This document shows, piece after piece, positions 1 to 13,894 of a DNA stretch of 64,000 nt; the first letter of the stretch is position 1; each line of letters begins with the position of its first letter. This DNA comes from Osmia lignaria lignaria. Taxonomy: Eukaryota > Arthropoda > Insecta > Hymenoptera > Megachilidae. The DNA is taken from contig NW_027478161.1 in the NCBI RefSeq assembly GCF_051020975.1, positions 248,001 to 312,000 on the forward strand, read 5' to 3'. A program made the translations under genes and the position numbers. The notes under the pieces were generated by a model, which saw only the letters and a list, made by a program, of their open reading frames with translations, was not told where the DNA came from and made no database searches.

Positions 1-46
1 AAGGTCTCTTAACATTTTGCCATAGCTCGCTGCGTTTCCGAGATAT
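1..46 (+). repeat. Partial satellite unit at left window edge
   Basis: These 46 bases correspond to the end of a unit (unit bases about 277-322): the GGTCTC linker word, CCATAGCTCGC and CCGAGATAT. It has CTGCG where most units have CTTCG, and the same CTGCG precedes the unit at 4878. This agrees with 1-369 and 4832-5200 being copies of one segment. Confidence 0.95.
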
Positions 47-369
47 TTGCAGAATTATCTCAAGGGAAGGGGCCTAACGGACATATTTCGTGATATTTCT
101 TCTTCTTGTTGTTCTTCTTCTGCACAGCTAAGCTGGAAGTGGCATTTGCAGCTCGCAATAGTGCAGAGTTATCTCAAAGAAAGGGGCCACGGTGTTTCTG
201 TATCTCTATTATGTTGGTGCGGCTTCGGAACTTTTAAATATCTTGATATATCTCGAGAACTAACGCATCAGATCAAAAAATATCATAGAACATAAAAAGT
301 AGGAAACTTAATTCTCTACAAAAAAGGTCTCTTAACATTTTTCCATAGCTCGCTTCGTTTCCGAGATAT
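47..369 (+). repeat. 323-bp satellite unit with single-A insertion (copy 1)
   Basis: This unit is one base longer than normal because of an extra A in CTAACGCATC (normal CTACGCATC). The insertion shifts the end of the open frame and lengthens it to 82 codons. The unit also has GCAGAATTATC, CCTAACGG and TTTCGTGATATT, and is followed by the linker variant ACATTTTTCC. Units 4878 and 38045 share all of these features. Confidence 0.93.
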
Positions 370-3300
370 TTGCAGATTTATCTCAAGGGAAGGGGCCTGA
401 CGGACATATTTCGAGATATTTCTTCTTCTTGTTGTTCTTCTTCTGTACAGCTAAACTGGAAGTGGCATTTCCAGCTCGCACTAGTGCAGAGTTATCTCAA
501 AGAAAGGGGCCACGGTGTTTCTGTATCTCTATTATGTTGGTGCGGCTTCGGATCTTTTAAATATCTCGATATATCTCAAAAACTACGCTTCTGATAAAAA
601 AATATCATAGAACATAAATTGTGGGAAACATAATTCTTTACAAAAAAGGTCTCTTAACATTTTGCCATAGCTCGTTTCGTTTCCGAGATATTTGCAGATA
701 TATCTCAAGGGAAGGGGCCTGACGGACATATTTCGAGATATTTCTTCTTCTTGTTGTTCTTCTTCTGCACAGCTAAACTGGAAGTGGCATTTCCAGCTCG
801 CAATAGCGCAGTGTTATCTCAAAGAAAGGGGCCACGGTGTTTCTGTATCTCTATTATGTTGGTGCGGCTTCGGAACTTTTAAATATCTTGATATATCTCG
901 AGAACTACGCATCTGATCAAAAAATATCATAGCACATAAAAAGTAGGAAACTTAATTCTCTACAGATAAGGTCTCTTAACATTTTGCCATAGCTCGCTTC
1001 GTTTCCGAGATATTTGCAGATTTATCTCAAGGGAAGGGGCCTAACGGACATATTTCGAGATATTTCTTCTTCTTGTTGTTCTTCTTCTGCACAGCTAAAC
1101 TGGAAGTGGCATTTCCAGCTCGCAATAGTGCAGAGTTATCTCAAAGAAAGGGGCCACGGTGTTTCTGTATCTCTATTATGTTGGTGCGGCTTCGGAACTT
1201 TTAAATATCTTGATATATCTCGAGAACTACGCATCTGATCCAAAAATATCATAGAACATAAAAAGTAGGAAACTTAATTCTCTACAAATAAGGTCTTTTA
1301 ACATTTTGCCATAGCTCGCTTCGTTTCCGAGATATTTGCAGATTTATCTCAAGGGAAGGGGCCTGACGGACATATTTCGAGATATTTCTTCTTCTTGTTG
1401 TTCTTCATCTGCACAGCTAAGCTGGAAGTGGCATTTGCAGCTCGCAATAGTGCAGAGTTATCTCAAAGAAAGGGGCCACGGTGTTTCTGTATCTCTATTA
1501 TGTTGGTGCGGCTTCGGAACTTTTAAATATCTTGATATATCTCGAGAACTACGCATCCGATCAAAAAATATCATACAACATAAAAAGTAGGAAACTTAAT
1601 TCTCTACAAATAAGGTCTCTTAACATTTTGCCATAGCTCGCTTCGTTTCCGAGATATTTGCAGATTTATCGCAAGGGAAGGGGCCTGACGGACATATGTC
1701 GAGATACTTCTTCTTCTTGTTGTTCTTCTTCTGCACAGCTAAGCTGGAAGTGGCATTTGCGGCTCGCACTAGTGCAGAGTTATCTCAAAGAACGGGGCCA
1801 CGGTGTTTCTGTATCTCTATTATGTTGGTGCGGCTTCGGATCTTTTAAATATCTCGATATATCTCAAAAACTACGCTTCTGATAAAAAAATATCATAGAA
1901 CATAAATTGTAGGAAACATAATTCTTTACAAAAAAGGTCTCTTAACATTTTGCCATAGCTCGTTTCGTTTCCGAGATATTTGCAGATATATCTCAAGGGA
2001 AGGGGCCTGACGGACATATTTCGAGATATTTCTTCTTCTTGTTGTTCTTCTTCTGCACAGCTAAACTGGAAGTGGCATTTCCAGCTCGGAATAGCGCAGT
2101 GTTATCTCAAAGAAAGGGGCCACGGTGTTTCTGTATCTCTATTATGTTGGTGCGGCTTCGGAACTTTTAAATATCTTGATATATCTCGAGAACTACGCAT
2201 CTGATCAAAAAATATCATAGAACATAAAAAGTAGGAAACTTAATTCTCTACAAATAAGGTCTCTTAATATTTTGCCATAGCTCGCTTCGTTTCCGAGATA
2301 TTTGCAGATTTATCTCAAGGGAAGGGGCCTGACGGACATATTTCGAGATATTTCTTCTTCTTGTTGTTCTTCTTCTGCACAGCTAAGTTGGAAGTGGCAT
2401 TTCCAGCTCGCAATAGTGCAGAGTTATCTCAAAGAAAGGGGCCACGGTGTTTCTGTATCTCTACTATGTTGGTGCGGCTTCGGAACTTTTAAATATCTTG
2501 ATATATCTCGAGAACTACGCATCTGATCAAAAAATATCATACAACATGAAAAGTAGGAAACTTAATTCTCTACAAAAAAGGTCTCTTAACATTTTGCCAT
2601 AGCTCGCTTCGTTTCCGAGATATTTGCAGATTTATCTCAAGGGAAGGGGCCTGACGGACATATTCCGAGATATTTCTTGTTCTTGTTGTGCTTCTTCTGC
2701 ACAGCTAAGCTGGAAGTGGCATTTGCGGCTCGCACTAGTGCAGAGTTATCTCAAAGAACGGGGCCACGGTGTTTCTGTATCTCTATTACGTTGGTGCGGC
2801 TCCGGAACTTTTAAATATCTCGATATATCTGGAAAACTACGCTTCTGATCAAAAAATATCATAGAACATAAATTGTAGGAAACCTAATTCTCTACAAAAA
2901 AGGTCTCTTAACATTTTGCCATAGCTCGCTTCGTTTCCGAGATATTTGCAGATATATCTCAAGGGAAGGGTCCTGACGGACATATTTCGAGATATTTCTT
3001 CTTCTTGTTGTTCTTCTTCTGCACAGCTAAGCTGGAAGTGGCATTTACAGCTCATAATAGTGCAGAGCTATCTCAAAGAAAGGGGCCACGGTGTTTCTGT
3101 ATCTCTATTATGTTGGTGCGGCTTCGGAACTTTTAAATATCTTGATATATCTCGAGAACTACGCATCTGATCAAAAAATATCATAGAACGTAAAAAGTAG
3201 AAAACATAATTCTTTACAAAAAAGGTCTCTTAACATTTTGCCATAGCTCGTTTCGTTTCCGAGATATTTGCAGATATATCTCAAGGGAAGGGGCCTGACG

Positions 3301-4877
3301 GACATATTTCGAGATATTTCTTCTTCTTGTTGTTCTTCTTCTGCACAGCTAAACTGGAAGTGGCATTTCCAGCTCGCAATAGCGCAGTGTTATCTCAAAG
3401 AAAGGGGCCACGGTGTTTCTGTATCTCTATTATGTTGGTGCGGCTTCGGAACTTTTAAATATCTTGATATATCTCGAGAACTACGCATCTGATCAAAAAA
3501 TATCATAGAACATAAAAAGTAGGAAACTTAATTCTCTACAAATAAGGTCTCTTAACATTTTGCCATAGCGCGCTTCGTTTCCGAGATATTTGCAGATTTA
3601 TCTCAAGGGAAGGGGCCTGACGGACATATTTCGAGATATTTCTTCTTCTTGTTGTTCTTCTTCTGCATAGCTAAGCTGGAAGTGGCATTTGCAGCTCGCA
3701 ATAGTGCAGAGTTATCTCAAAGAAAGGGGCCACGGTGTTTCTGTATCTCTATTATGTTGGTGCGGCTTCGGAACTTTTAAATATCTTGATATATCTCGAG
3801 AACTACGCATCCGATCAAAAAATATCATACAACATAAAAAGTAGGAAACTTAATTCTCTACAAATAAGGTCTCTTAACATTTTGCCATAGCTCGCTTCGT
3901 TTCCGAGATATTTGCAGATTTATCTCAAGGGAAGGGGCCTGACGGACATATTTCGAGATACTTCTTCTTCTTGTTGTTCTTCATCTGCACAGCTAAGCTG
4001 GAAGTGGCATTTGCAGCTCGCAATAGTGCAGAGTTATCTCAAAGAAAGGGGCCACGGTGTTTCTGTATCTCTATTATGTTGGTGCGGCTTCGGAACTTTT
4101 AAATATCTTGATATATCTCGAGAACTACGCATCTGATCAAAAAATATCATACAACATAAAAAGTAGGAAACTTAATTCTCTCCAAAAAAGGTCTCTTAAC
4201 ATTTTGCCATAGCTCGCTTCGTTTCCGAGATATTTGCAGATTTATCTCAAGGGAAGGGGCCTGACGGACATATTCCGAGATATTTCTTGTTCTTGTTGTG
4301 CTTCTTCTGCACAGCTAAGCTGGAAGTGGCATTTGCGGCTCGCACTAGTGCAGAGTTATCTCAAAGAAAGGGGCCACGGTGTTTCTGTATCTCTATTATG
4401 TTGGTGCGGCTTCGGAACTTTTAAATATCTTGATATATCTCGAGAACTACGCATCTGATCAAAAAATATCATAGAACGTAAAAAGTAGGAAACTTAATTC
4501 TCTACAAATAAGGTCTTTTAACATTTTGCCATAGCTCGCTTCGTTTCCGAGATATTTGCAGATTTATCTCAAGGGAAGGGGCCTGACGGACATATTTCGA
4601 GATATTTCTTCTTCTTGTTGTTCTTCATCTGCACAGCTAAGCTGGAAGTGGCATTTGCAGCTCGCAATAGTGCAGAGTTATCTCAAAGAAAGGAGCCAAG
4701 GTGTTTCTGTATCTCTATTATGTTGGTGCGGCTTCGGAACTTTTAAATATCTTGATATATCTCGAGAACTACGCATCCGATCAAAAAATATCATACAACA
4801 TAAAAAGTAGGAAACTTAATTCTCTACAAATAAGGTCTCTTAACATTTTGCCATAGCTCGCTGCGTTTCCGAGATAT
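370..4877 (+). repeat. Mixed satellite units with a partial 4-unit (1288-bp) periodicity
   Basis: Fourteen regular units lie here. Units 692, 1980 and 3268, spaced exactly 1288 bases apart, form one near-identical type (AGCGCAGTGTTATC, preceded by ATTCTTTAC and GCTCGTTTCG). The units between them match each other less well, so this is only a weak four-unit HOR. Units 2624 and 4234 (TTGTTCTTGTTGTGCTTC) are a pair 1610 bases apart. Units 1336 and 4556 follow a linker with GGTCTTTTAAC. Unit 3590 has TGCATAGC, a stop that breaks the open frame. Confidence 0.85.
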
Positions 4878-5200
4878 TTGCAGAATTATCTCAAGGGAAG
4901 GGGCCTAACGGACATATTTCGTGATATTTCTTCTTCTTGTTGTTCTTCTTCTGCACAGCTAAGCTGGAAGTGGCATTTGCAGCTCGCAATAGTGCAGAGT
5001 TATCTCAAAGAAAGGGGCCACGGTGTTTCTGTATCTCTATTATGTTGGTGCGGCTTCGGAACTTTTAAATATCTTGATATATCTCGAGAACTAACGCATC
5101 AGATCAAAAAATATCATAGAACATAAAAAGTAGGAAACTTAATTCTCTACAAAAAAGGTCTCTTAACATTTTTCCATAGCTCGCTTCGTTTCCGAGATAT
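4878..5200 (+). repeat. 323-bp satellite unit with single-A insertion (copy 2)
   Basis: It carries the same extra A, flanking substitutions, preceding CTGCG and following ACATTTTTCC as the unit at 47, 4831 bases upstream (15 units plus one base). The next units, 370 and 5201, no longer match, so the copied segment is short. Confidence 0.93.
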
Positions 5201-8200
5201 TTGCAGATTTATCTCAAGGGAAGGGGCCTGACGGACATATTTCGAGATATTTCTTCTTCTTGTTGTTCTTCTTCTGCACAGCTAAGCTGGCAGTGGCATT
5301 TGCAGCTCGCAATAGTGCAGAGTTATCTCAAAGAAAGGGGCCACGGTGTTTCTGTATCTCTATTATGTTGGTGCGGCTTCGGAACTTTTAAATATCTCGA
5401 TATATCTCGAGAACTACGCATCTGATCAAAAAATATCATAGAACATAAAAAGTAGGAAACTTAATTTTCTACAAAAAAGGTCTCTTAAAATTTTCCCATA
5501 GCTGGCATCGTTTCCGAGATATTTGCAGATTTAGCTCAAGGGAAGGGGCCTGACGGACATATTCCGAGATATTTCTTCTTCTTGTTGTTCCTCTTCTGCA
5601 CAGCTAAGCTGGAAGTGGCATTTGCAGCTCGCAATAGTGCAGAGTTATCTCAAAGAAAGAGGCCACGGTGTTTCTGTACCTCTATTATGTTGGTGCAGCT
5701 TCGGAACTTTTAAATATCTTGATATATCTCGAGAACTACGCATCTGATAAAAAAATATCATAGAACATAAAAAGTAGGAAACCTAATTTTCTACAAAAAA
5801 GGTCACTTAACATTTTGCCGTAGCTCGCTTCGTTTCCGAGATATTTGCAGATTTATCTCAAGGGAAGGGGCCTGACGGACATATTTCGAAATATTTCTTA
5901 TTCTTGTTGTTCTTCTTCTGCACAGCTAAGCTGGAAGTGGCATTTGCAGCTCGCAATAGTGCAGAGTTATCTCAAAGAAAGGGGCCACGGTGTTTCTGTA
6001 CCTCTATTATGTTGGTGCAGCTTCGGAGCTTTTAAATATCTTGATATATCTCGAGAACTACGCATCTGATCAAAACATATCATAGAACATAAAAAGTAGG
6101 AAACTTAATTCTCTACAAAAAAGGTATCTTAACATTTTGCCATAGCTCGCTTCGTTTCCGAGATATTTGCAGATTTATCTCAAGGGAAGGGGCCTGACGG
6201 ACATATTTCGAGATATTTCTTCTTCTTGTTGTTCTTCTTCTGCACAGCTAAGCTGGAAGTGGCATTTGCAGGTCGCAATAGTGCAGAGTTATCTCAAAGA
6301 AAGGGGCCACGGTGTTTCTGTATCTCTATTATGTTGGTGCGGCTTCGGAACTTTTAAATATCTTGATATATCTCGAGAACTACGCATCTGATCAAAAAAT
6401 ATCATAGAACATAAAAAGTAGGAAACTTAATTCTCTACAAAAAAGGTCTCTTAACATTTTGCCATAGCTCGCTTCGTTTCCGAGATATTTGCAGATTTAT
6501 CTCAAGGGAAGGGGCCTGACGGACATATTTCGAGATATTTCTTCTTCTTGTTGTTCTTCTTCTGCACAGCTAAGCTGGAAGTCGCATTTGCAGCTAGCAA
6601 TAGTGCAGAGTTATCTCAAAGAAAGGGGCCACGGTGTTTCTGTATCTCTATTATGTTGGTGCGGCTTCGGAACTTTTAAATATCTTGATATATCTCGAGA
6701 ACTACGCATCTGATCCAAAAATATCATAGAACATAAAAAGTAGGAAACTTAATTCTCTACAAATAAGGTCTTTTAACATTTTGCCATAGCTCGCTTCGTT
6801 TCCGAGATATTTGCAGATTTATCTCAAGGGAAGGGGCCTGACGGACATATTTCGAGATATTTCTTCTTCTTGTTGTTCTTCATCTGCACAGCTAAGCTGG
6901 AAGTGGCATTTGCAGCTCGCAATAGTGCAGAGTTATCTCAAAGAGAGGGGCCACGGTGCTTCTGTATCTCTGTTATGTTGGTGCGGCTTCGGAACTTTTA
7001 AATATCTTGATATATCTCGTGAACTACGCATCCGATCAAAAAATATCATACAACATAAAAAGTAGGAAACTTAATTCTCTACAAATAAGGTCTCTTAACA
7101 TTTTGCCATAGCTCGCTTCGTTTCCGAGATATTTGCAGATTTATCTCAAGGGAAGGGGCCTGACGGACATATTTCGAGATACTTCTTCTTCTTGTTGTTC
7201 TTCATCTGCACAGCTGAGCTGGAAGTGGCATTTACAGCTCGCAATAGTGCAGAGTTATCTCAAAGAAAGGGGCCACGGTGTTTCTGTATCTCTATTATGT
7301 TGGTGCGGCTTCGGAACTTTTAAATATCTTGATATATCTCGAGAACTACGCATCTGATCAAAAAATATCATAGAACATAAAAAGTAGGAAACTTAATTCT
7401 CTACAAATAAGGTCTCTTAACATTTTGCCATAGCTCGCTTCGTTTCCGAGACATTTGCAGATTTATCTCAAGGGAAGGGGCCTGACGGACATATTTCGAG
7501 ATATTTCTCCTTCTTGTTGTCCTTCTTCTGCACAGCTAAGCTGGAAGTGGCATTTGCAGCTCGCAATAGTGCAGAGTTATCTCAAAGAAAGGGGCCACGG
7601 TGTTTCTGTATCTCTACTATGTTGGTGCGGCTTCGGAACTTTTAAATATCTTGATATATCTCGAGAACTACGCATCTGATCAAAAAATATCATACAACAT
7701 AAAAAGTAGGAAACTTAATTCTCTACAAAAAAGGTCTCTTAACATTTTGCCATAGCTCGCTTCGTTTCCGAGATATTTGCAGATTTATCTCAAGGGAAGG
7801 GTCCTGACGGACATATTTCGAGATATTTCTTCTTCTTGTTGTTCTTCTTCTGCACAGCTAAGCTGGAAGTGGCATTTACAGCTCGCAATAGTGCAGAGCT
7901 ATCTCAAAGAAAGGGGCCACGGTGTTTCTGTATCTCTATTATGTTGGTGCGGCTTCGGAACTTTTAAATATCTCGATATATCTCAAAAACTACGCTTCTG
8001 ATAAAAAAATATCATAGAACATAAATCGTAGGAAACATAATTCTTTACAAAAAAGGTCTCTTAACATTTTGCCATAGCTCGTTTCGTTTCCGAGATATTT
8101 GCAGATATATCTCAAGGGAAGGGTCCTGACGGACATATTTCGAGATATTTCTTCTTCTTGTTGTTCTTCTTCTGCACAGCTAAGCTGGAAGTGGCATTTA

Positions 8201-10996
8201 CAGCTCGCAATAGAGCAGAGCTATCTGAAAGTAAGGGGCCACGGTGTTTCTGTATCTCTATTATGTTGGTGCGGCTTCGGAACTTTTAAATATCTTGATA
8301 TATCTCGAGAACTACGCATCTGATCAAAAAATATCATAGAACATAAAAAGTAGGAAACTTAATTCTCTACAAAAAAGGTCTCTTAACATTTTGCCATAGC
8401 TCGCTTCGTTTCCGCGATATTTGCAGATTTATCTCAAGGGAAGGGGCCTAACGGACATATTTCGAGATATTTCTTCTTCTTGTTGTTCTTCTTCTGCACA
8501 GCTAAACTGGAAGTGGCATTTCCAGCTCGCAATAGTGCAGAGTTATCTCAAAGAAAGGGGCCACGGTGTTTCTGTATCTCTATTATGTTGGTGCGGCTTC
8601 GGAACTTTTAAATATCTTGATATATCTCGAGAACTACGCATCTGATCCAAAAATATCATAGAACATAAAAAGTAGGAAACTTAATTCTCTACAAATAAGG
8701 TCTTTTAACATTTTGCCATAGCTCGCTTCGTTTCCGAGATATTTGCAGATTTATCTCAAGGGAAGGGGCCTGACGGACATATTTCGAGATATTTCTTCTT
8801 CTTGTTGTTCTTCATCTGCACAGCTAAGCTGGAAGTGGCATTTGCAGCTCGCAATAGTGCAGAGTTATCTCAAAGAAAGGGGCCACGATGTTTCTGTATC
8901 TCTATTATGTTGGTGCGGCTTCGGAACTTTTAAATATCTTGATATATCTCGAGAACTACGCATCTGATCAAAAAATATCATAGAACATAAAAAGTAGGAA
9001 ACTTAATTCTCTACAAAAAAGGTCTCTTAACATTTTGCCATAGCTCGCTTCGTTTCCGAGATATTTGCAGATTTATCTCAAGGGAAGGGGCCTGACGGAC
9101 ATATTTCGAGATATTTCTTCTTCTTGTTGTTCTTCTTCTGCACAGCTAAGCTGGAAGTCGCATTTGCAGCTAGCAATAGTGCAGAGTTATCTCAAAGAAA
9201 GGGGCCACGGTGTTTCTGTATCTCTATTATGTTGGTGCGGCTTCGGAACTTTTAAATATCTTGATATATCTCGAGAACTACGCATCTGATCAAAAAATAT
9301 CATAGAACATAAAAAGTAGGAAACTTAATTTTCTACAAAAAAGGTCTCTTAAGATTTTCCCATAGCTGGCATCGTTTCCGAGACATTTGCAGATTTAGCT
9401 CAAGGGAAGGGGCCTGACGGACATATTCCGAGATATTTCTTCTTCTTGTTGTTCCTCTTCTGCACAGCTAAGCTGGAAGTGGCATTTGCAGCTCGCAATA
9501 GTGCAGAGTTATCTCAAAGAAAGAGGCCACGGTGTTTCTGTACCTCTATTATGTTGGTGCAGCTTCGGAACTTTTAAATATCTTGATATATCTCGAGAAC
9601 TACGCATCTGATAAAAAAATATCATAGAACATAAAAAGTAGGAAACCTAATTTTCTACAAAAAAGGTCTCTTAACATTTTGCCGTAGCTCGCTTCGTTTC
9701 CGAGATATTTGCAGATTTATCTCAAGGGAAGGGGCCTGACGGACATATTTCGAAATATTTCTTATTCTTGCTGTTCTTCTTCTGCACAGCTAAGCTGGAA
9801 GTGGCATTTGCAGCTCGCAATAGTGCAGAGTTATCTCAAAGAAAGGGGCCACGGTGTTTCTGTACCTCTATTATGTTGGTGCAGCTTCGGAGCTTTTAAA
9901 TATCTTGATATATCTCGAGAACTACGCATCTGATAAAAAAATATCATAGAACATAAAAAGTAGGAAACCTAATTTTCTACAAAAAAGGTCTCTTAACATT
10001 TTGCCGTAGCTCGCTTCGTTTCCGAGATATTTGCAGATTTATCTCAAGGGAAGGGGCCTGACGGACATATTTCGAAATATTTCTTATTCTTGCTGTTCTT
10101 CTTCTGCACAGCTAAGCTGGAAGTGGCATTTGCAGCTCGCAATAGTGCAGAGTTATCTCAAAGAAAGGGGCCACGGTGTTTCTGTACCTCTATTATGTTG
10201 GTGCAGCTTCGGAGCTTTTAAATATCTTGATATATCTCGAGAACTACGCATCTGATCAAAAAATATCATAGAACATAAAAAGTAGGAAACTTAATTCTCT
10301 ACAAAAAAGGTCTCTTAACATTTTGCCGTAGCTCGCTTCGTTTCCGAGATATTTGCAGATTTATCTCAAGGGAAGGGGCCTGACGGACATATTTCGAAAT
10401 ATTTCTTATTCTTGTTGTTCTTCTTCTGCACAGCTAAGCTGGAAGTGGCATTTGCAGCTCGCAATAGTGCAGAGTTATCTCAAAGAAAGGGGCCACGGTG
10501 TTTCTGTACCTCTATTATGTTGGTGCAGCTTCGGAGCTTTTAAATATCTTGATATATCTCGAGAACTACGCATCAGATAAAAAAATATCATAGAACATAA
10601 AAAGTAGGAAACTTAATTCTCTACAAAAAAGGTCTCTTAACATTTTGCCATAGCCCTCTTCGTTTCCGAGATATTTGCAGATTTATCTCAAGGGAAGGGG
10701 CCTGACGGACATTAATCGAGATATTTCTTCTTCTTGATGTTCTTGTTCTGCACAGCTAAGCTGGAAGTGGCATTTGCAGCTCGCAATAGTGCAGAGTTAT
10801 CTCAAAGAAAGGGGCCACGGTGTTTCTGTATCTCTATTATGTTGGTGCGGCTTCGGAACTTTTAAATATCTTGATATATCTCGAGAACTACGCATCTGAT
10901 CAAAGAATATCATAGAACATAAATTGTAGGAAACATAATTCTCTACAAAAAGGGTCTCTTAACATTTTGCCATAGCTCGCTTCGATTCCGAGATAT
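5201..10996 (+). repeat. Mixed satellite units with scattered multi-unit duplications
   Basis: Eighteen regular units. Units 5523-5845 recur as 9387-9709 (12 units away). Unit 6489 (GTCGCATTTGCAGCTAGC) recurs at 9065 (8 units away). Units 1014-1336 recur as 8421-8743, including the TGATCCAAAA tail. Unit 8099 has the GCTCGTTTCG junction of the 692/1980/3268 family. Units 5523 and 9387 carry TTTAGCTC, a stop. Unit 10675 has GCCCTCTTCG, ATTAATCGAG and a TGA in the pyrimidine tract. No regular HOR covers the segment. Confidence 0.85.
9709..10674 (+). repeat. Three adjacent near-identical units (single-unit expansion)
   Basis: Units 9709, 10031 and 10353 all have GCCGTAGCTCG, TTTCGAAATATTTC, CTGTACCTC and GCAGCTTCGGAGC, and differ only at a few positions and in their tails. 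The related unit 5845 stands alone. Tandem copies of one rare type suggest a recent one-unit unequal exchange. Confidence 0.82.
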
Positions 10997-13894
10997 TTGC
11001 AGATTTATCTCAAGGGAAGGGGCCTGACGGACATATTTCGAGATATTTCTTCTTCTTGTTGTTCTTCTTCTGCACAGCTAAGCTGGAAGTGGCATTTGCG
11101 GCTCGCACTAGTGCAGAGTTATCTCAAAGAAAGGGGCCACGGTGTTTCTGTATCCCTATTATGTTGGTGCGGCTTCGGAACTTTTAAATATCTCGATATA
11201 TCTCGAAAACTACGCTTCTGATCAAAAAACATCATAGAACATAAATTGTAGGAAACATAATTCTCTACAAAAAAGGTCTCTTAACATTTTGCCATAGCTC
11301 GCTTCGTTTCCGAGATATTTGCAGATTTATCTCAAGGGAAGGGGCCTGACGGACATATTTCGAGATATTTCTTCTTCTTGTTGTTCTTCTTCTGCACAGC
11401 TAAGCTGGAAGTGGCATTTGCGGCTCGCAGTAGTGCAGAGTTATCTCAAAGAAAGGGGCCACGGTGTTTCTGTATCCCTATTATGTTGGTGCGGCTTCGG
11501 AACTTTTAAATATCTCGATATATCTCGAAAACTACGCTTCTGATCAAAAAATATCATAGAACATAAATTGTAGGAAACATAATTCTCTACAAAAAATGTC
11601 TCTTAACATTTTGCCATAGCTCGCTTCGTTTCCGAGATATTTGCAGATTCAGCTCAAAGGAACTGGCCTGACGGACATATTTCGAGATATTTCTTCTTCT
11701 TGTTGTTCTTCTTCTGCACAGCTAAACTGGAAGTGGCATTTCCAGCTCGCAATAGTGCAGAGTTATCTCAAAGAGAGGGGCCACGGTGTTTCTGTATCTC
11801 TATTATGTTGGTGCGGCTTCGGAACTTTTAAATATCTTGATATATCTCGAGAACTACGCATCTGATCAAAAAATATCATAGAACATAAAAAGTAGGAAAC
11901 TTAATTATCTACAAAAAAGGTCTCTTAACATTTTGCCATAGCTCGCTTCGTTTCCGAGATATTTGCAGATTTATCTCAAGGGAAGGGGCCTGACGGACAT
12001 ATTTCGAGATATTTCTTCTTCTTGTTGTTCTTCTTCTGCACAGCTAAGCTGGAAGTGGCATTTGCGACTCGCACTAGTGCAGAGTTATCTCAAAGAAAGG
12101 GGCCACGGTGTTTCTGTATCTCTATTATGTTGGTGCGGCTTCGGAACTTTTAAATATCTCGATATATCTCGAAAACTACGCTTCTGATCAAAAAATATCA
12201 TAGAACATAAATTGTAGGAAACATAATTCTCTACAAAAAACGTCTCTTAACATTTTGCCATAGCTCGCTTCGTTTCCGAGATATTTGCAGATTCAGCTCA
12301 AAGGAACGGGCCTGACGGACATATTTCGAGATACTTCTTCTTCTTCTTGTTCTTCCTCTGCACAGCTAAGCTGGAAGTGGCATTTGTAGCTCGCACTAGT
12401 GCAGAGTTATCTCAAAGAAAGGGGCCACGGTGTTTCTGTATCCCTATTATGTTGGTGCGGCTTCGGAACTTTTAAATATCTCGATATATCTCGAAAACTA
12501 CGCTTCTGATCAAAAAATATCATAGAACATAAATTGTAGGAAACATAATTCTCTACAAAAAAGGTCTCTTAACATTTTGCCATAGCTCGCTTCGTTTCCG
12601 ACATATTTGCAGATTTATCTCAAGGGAAGGGGCCTGACGGACATATTTCGAGATATTTCTTCTTCTTGTTGTTCTTCTTCTGCACAGCTAAGCTGGAAGT
12701 GGCATTTGCGGCTCGCAGTAGTGCAGAGTTATCTCAAAGAAAGGGGCCACGGTGTTTCTGTATCCCTATTATGTTGGTGCGGCTTCGGAACTTTTAAATA
12801 TCTCGATATATCTCGAAAACTACGCTTCTGATCAAAAAATATCATAGAACATAAATTGTAGGAAACATAATTCTCTACAAAAAATGTCTCTTAACATTTT
12901 GCCATAGCTCGCTTCGTTTCCGAGATATTTGCAGATTCAGCTCAAAGGAACTGGCCTGACGGACATATTTCGAGATATTTCTTCTTCTTGTTGTTCTTCT
13001 TCTGCGCAGCTAAACTGGAAGTGGCATTTCCAGCTCGCAATAGTGCAGAGTTATCTCAAAGAGAGGGGCCACGGTGTTTCTGTATCTCTATTATGTTGGT
13101 GCGGCTTCGGAACTTTTAAATATCTTGATATATCTCGAGAACTACGCATCTGATCAAAAAATATCATAGAACATAAAAAGTAGGAAACTTAATTATCTAC
13201 AAAAAAGGTCTCTTAACATTTTGCCATAGCTCGCTTCGTTTCCGAGATATTTGCAGATTTATCTCAAGGGAAGGGGCCTGACGGACATATTTCGAGATAT
13301 TTCTTCTTCTTGTTGTTCTTCTTCTGCACAGCTAAGCTGGAAGTGGCATTTGCGACTCGCACTAGTGCAGAGTTATCTCAAAGAAAGGGGCCACGGTGTT
13401 TCTGTATCTCTATTATGTTGGTGCGGCTTCGGAACTTTTAAATATCTCGATATATCTCGAAAACTACGCTTCTGATCAAAAAATATCATAGAACATAAAT
13501 TGTAGGAAACATAATTCTCTACAAAAAACGTCTCTTAACATTTTGCCATAGCTCGCTTCGTTTCCGAGATATTTGCAGATTCAGCTCAAAGGAACGGGCC
13601 TGACGGACATATTTCGAGATACTTCTTCTTCTTCTTGTTCTTCCTCTGCACAGCTAAACTGGAAGTGGCATTTCCAGCTCGCAATAGTGCAGAGTTATCT
13701 CAAAGAAAGGGGCCACGGTGTTTCTGTATCTCTATTATGTTGGTGCGGCTTCGGAACTTTTAAATATCTTGATATATCTCGAGAACTACGCATCTGATCA
13801 AAGAATATCATAGAACATAAATTGTAGGAAACATAATTCTCTACAAAAAAGGTCTCTTAACATTTTGCCATAGCTCGCTTCGATTCCGAGATAT
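10997..13894 (+). repeat. 9-unit higher-order repeat (2898 bp), copy 1
   Basis: Nine units starting at 10997, 11319, 11641, 11963, 12285, 12607, 12929, 13251 and 13573. Each of the first six has a specific match 2898 bases downstream: GCTTCGATTCCG and AAAACATCATAG at 10997/13895; GCAGTAGTG at 11319/14217; AATGTCTC with AACTGGCC at 11641/14539; GCGACTCGCAC at 11963/14861; AACGTCTC with TTTGTAGCTC (a stop) at 12285/15183; CCGACATATTTG at 12607/15505. Unit 13573 has the tail of unit 10675 (GATCAAAGAATATC), which places the duplication junction inside it. Confidence 0.88.

Noticed and set aside
2849..3055. Minus-strand 68-codon frame starting with ATG
   Set aside because: It depends on one private substitution in unit 2946 (CAGCTCATAATAG) and is absent from equivalent units.
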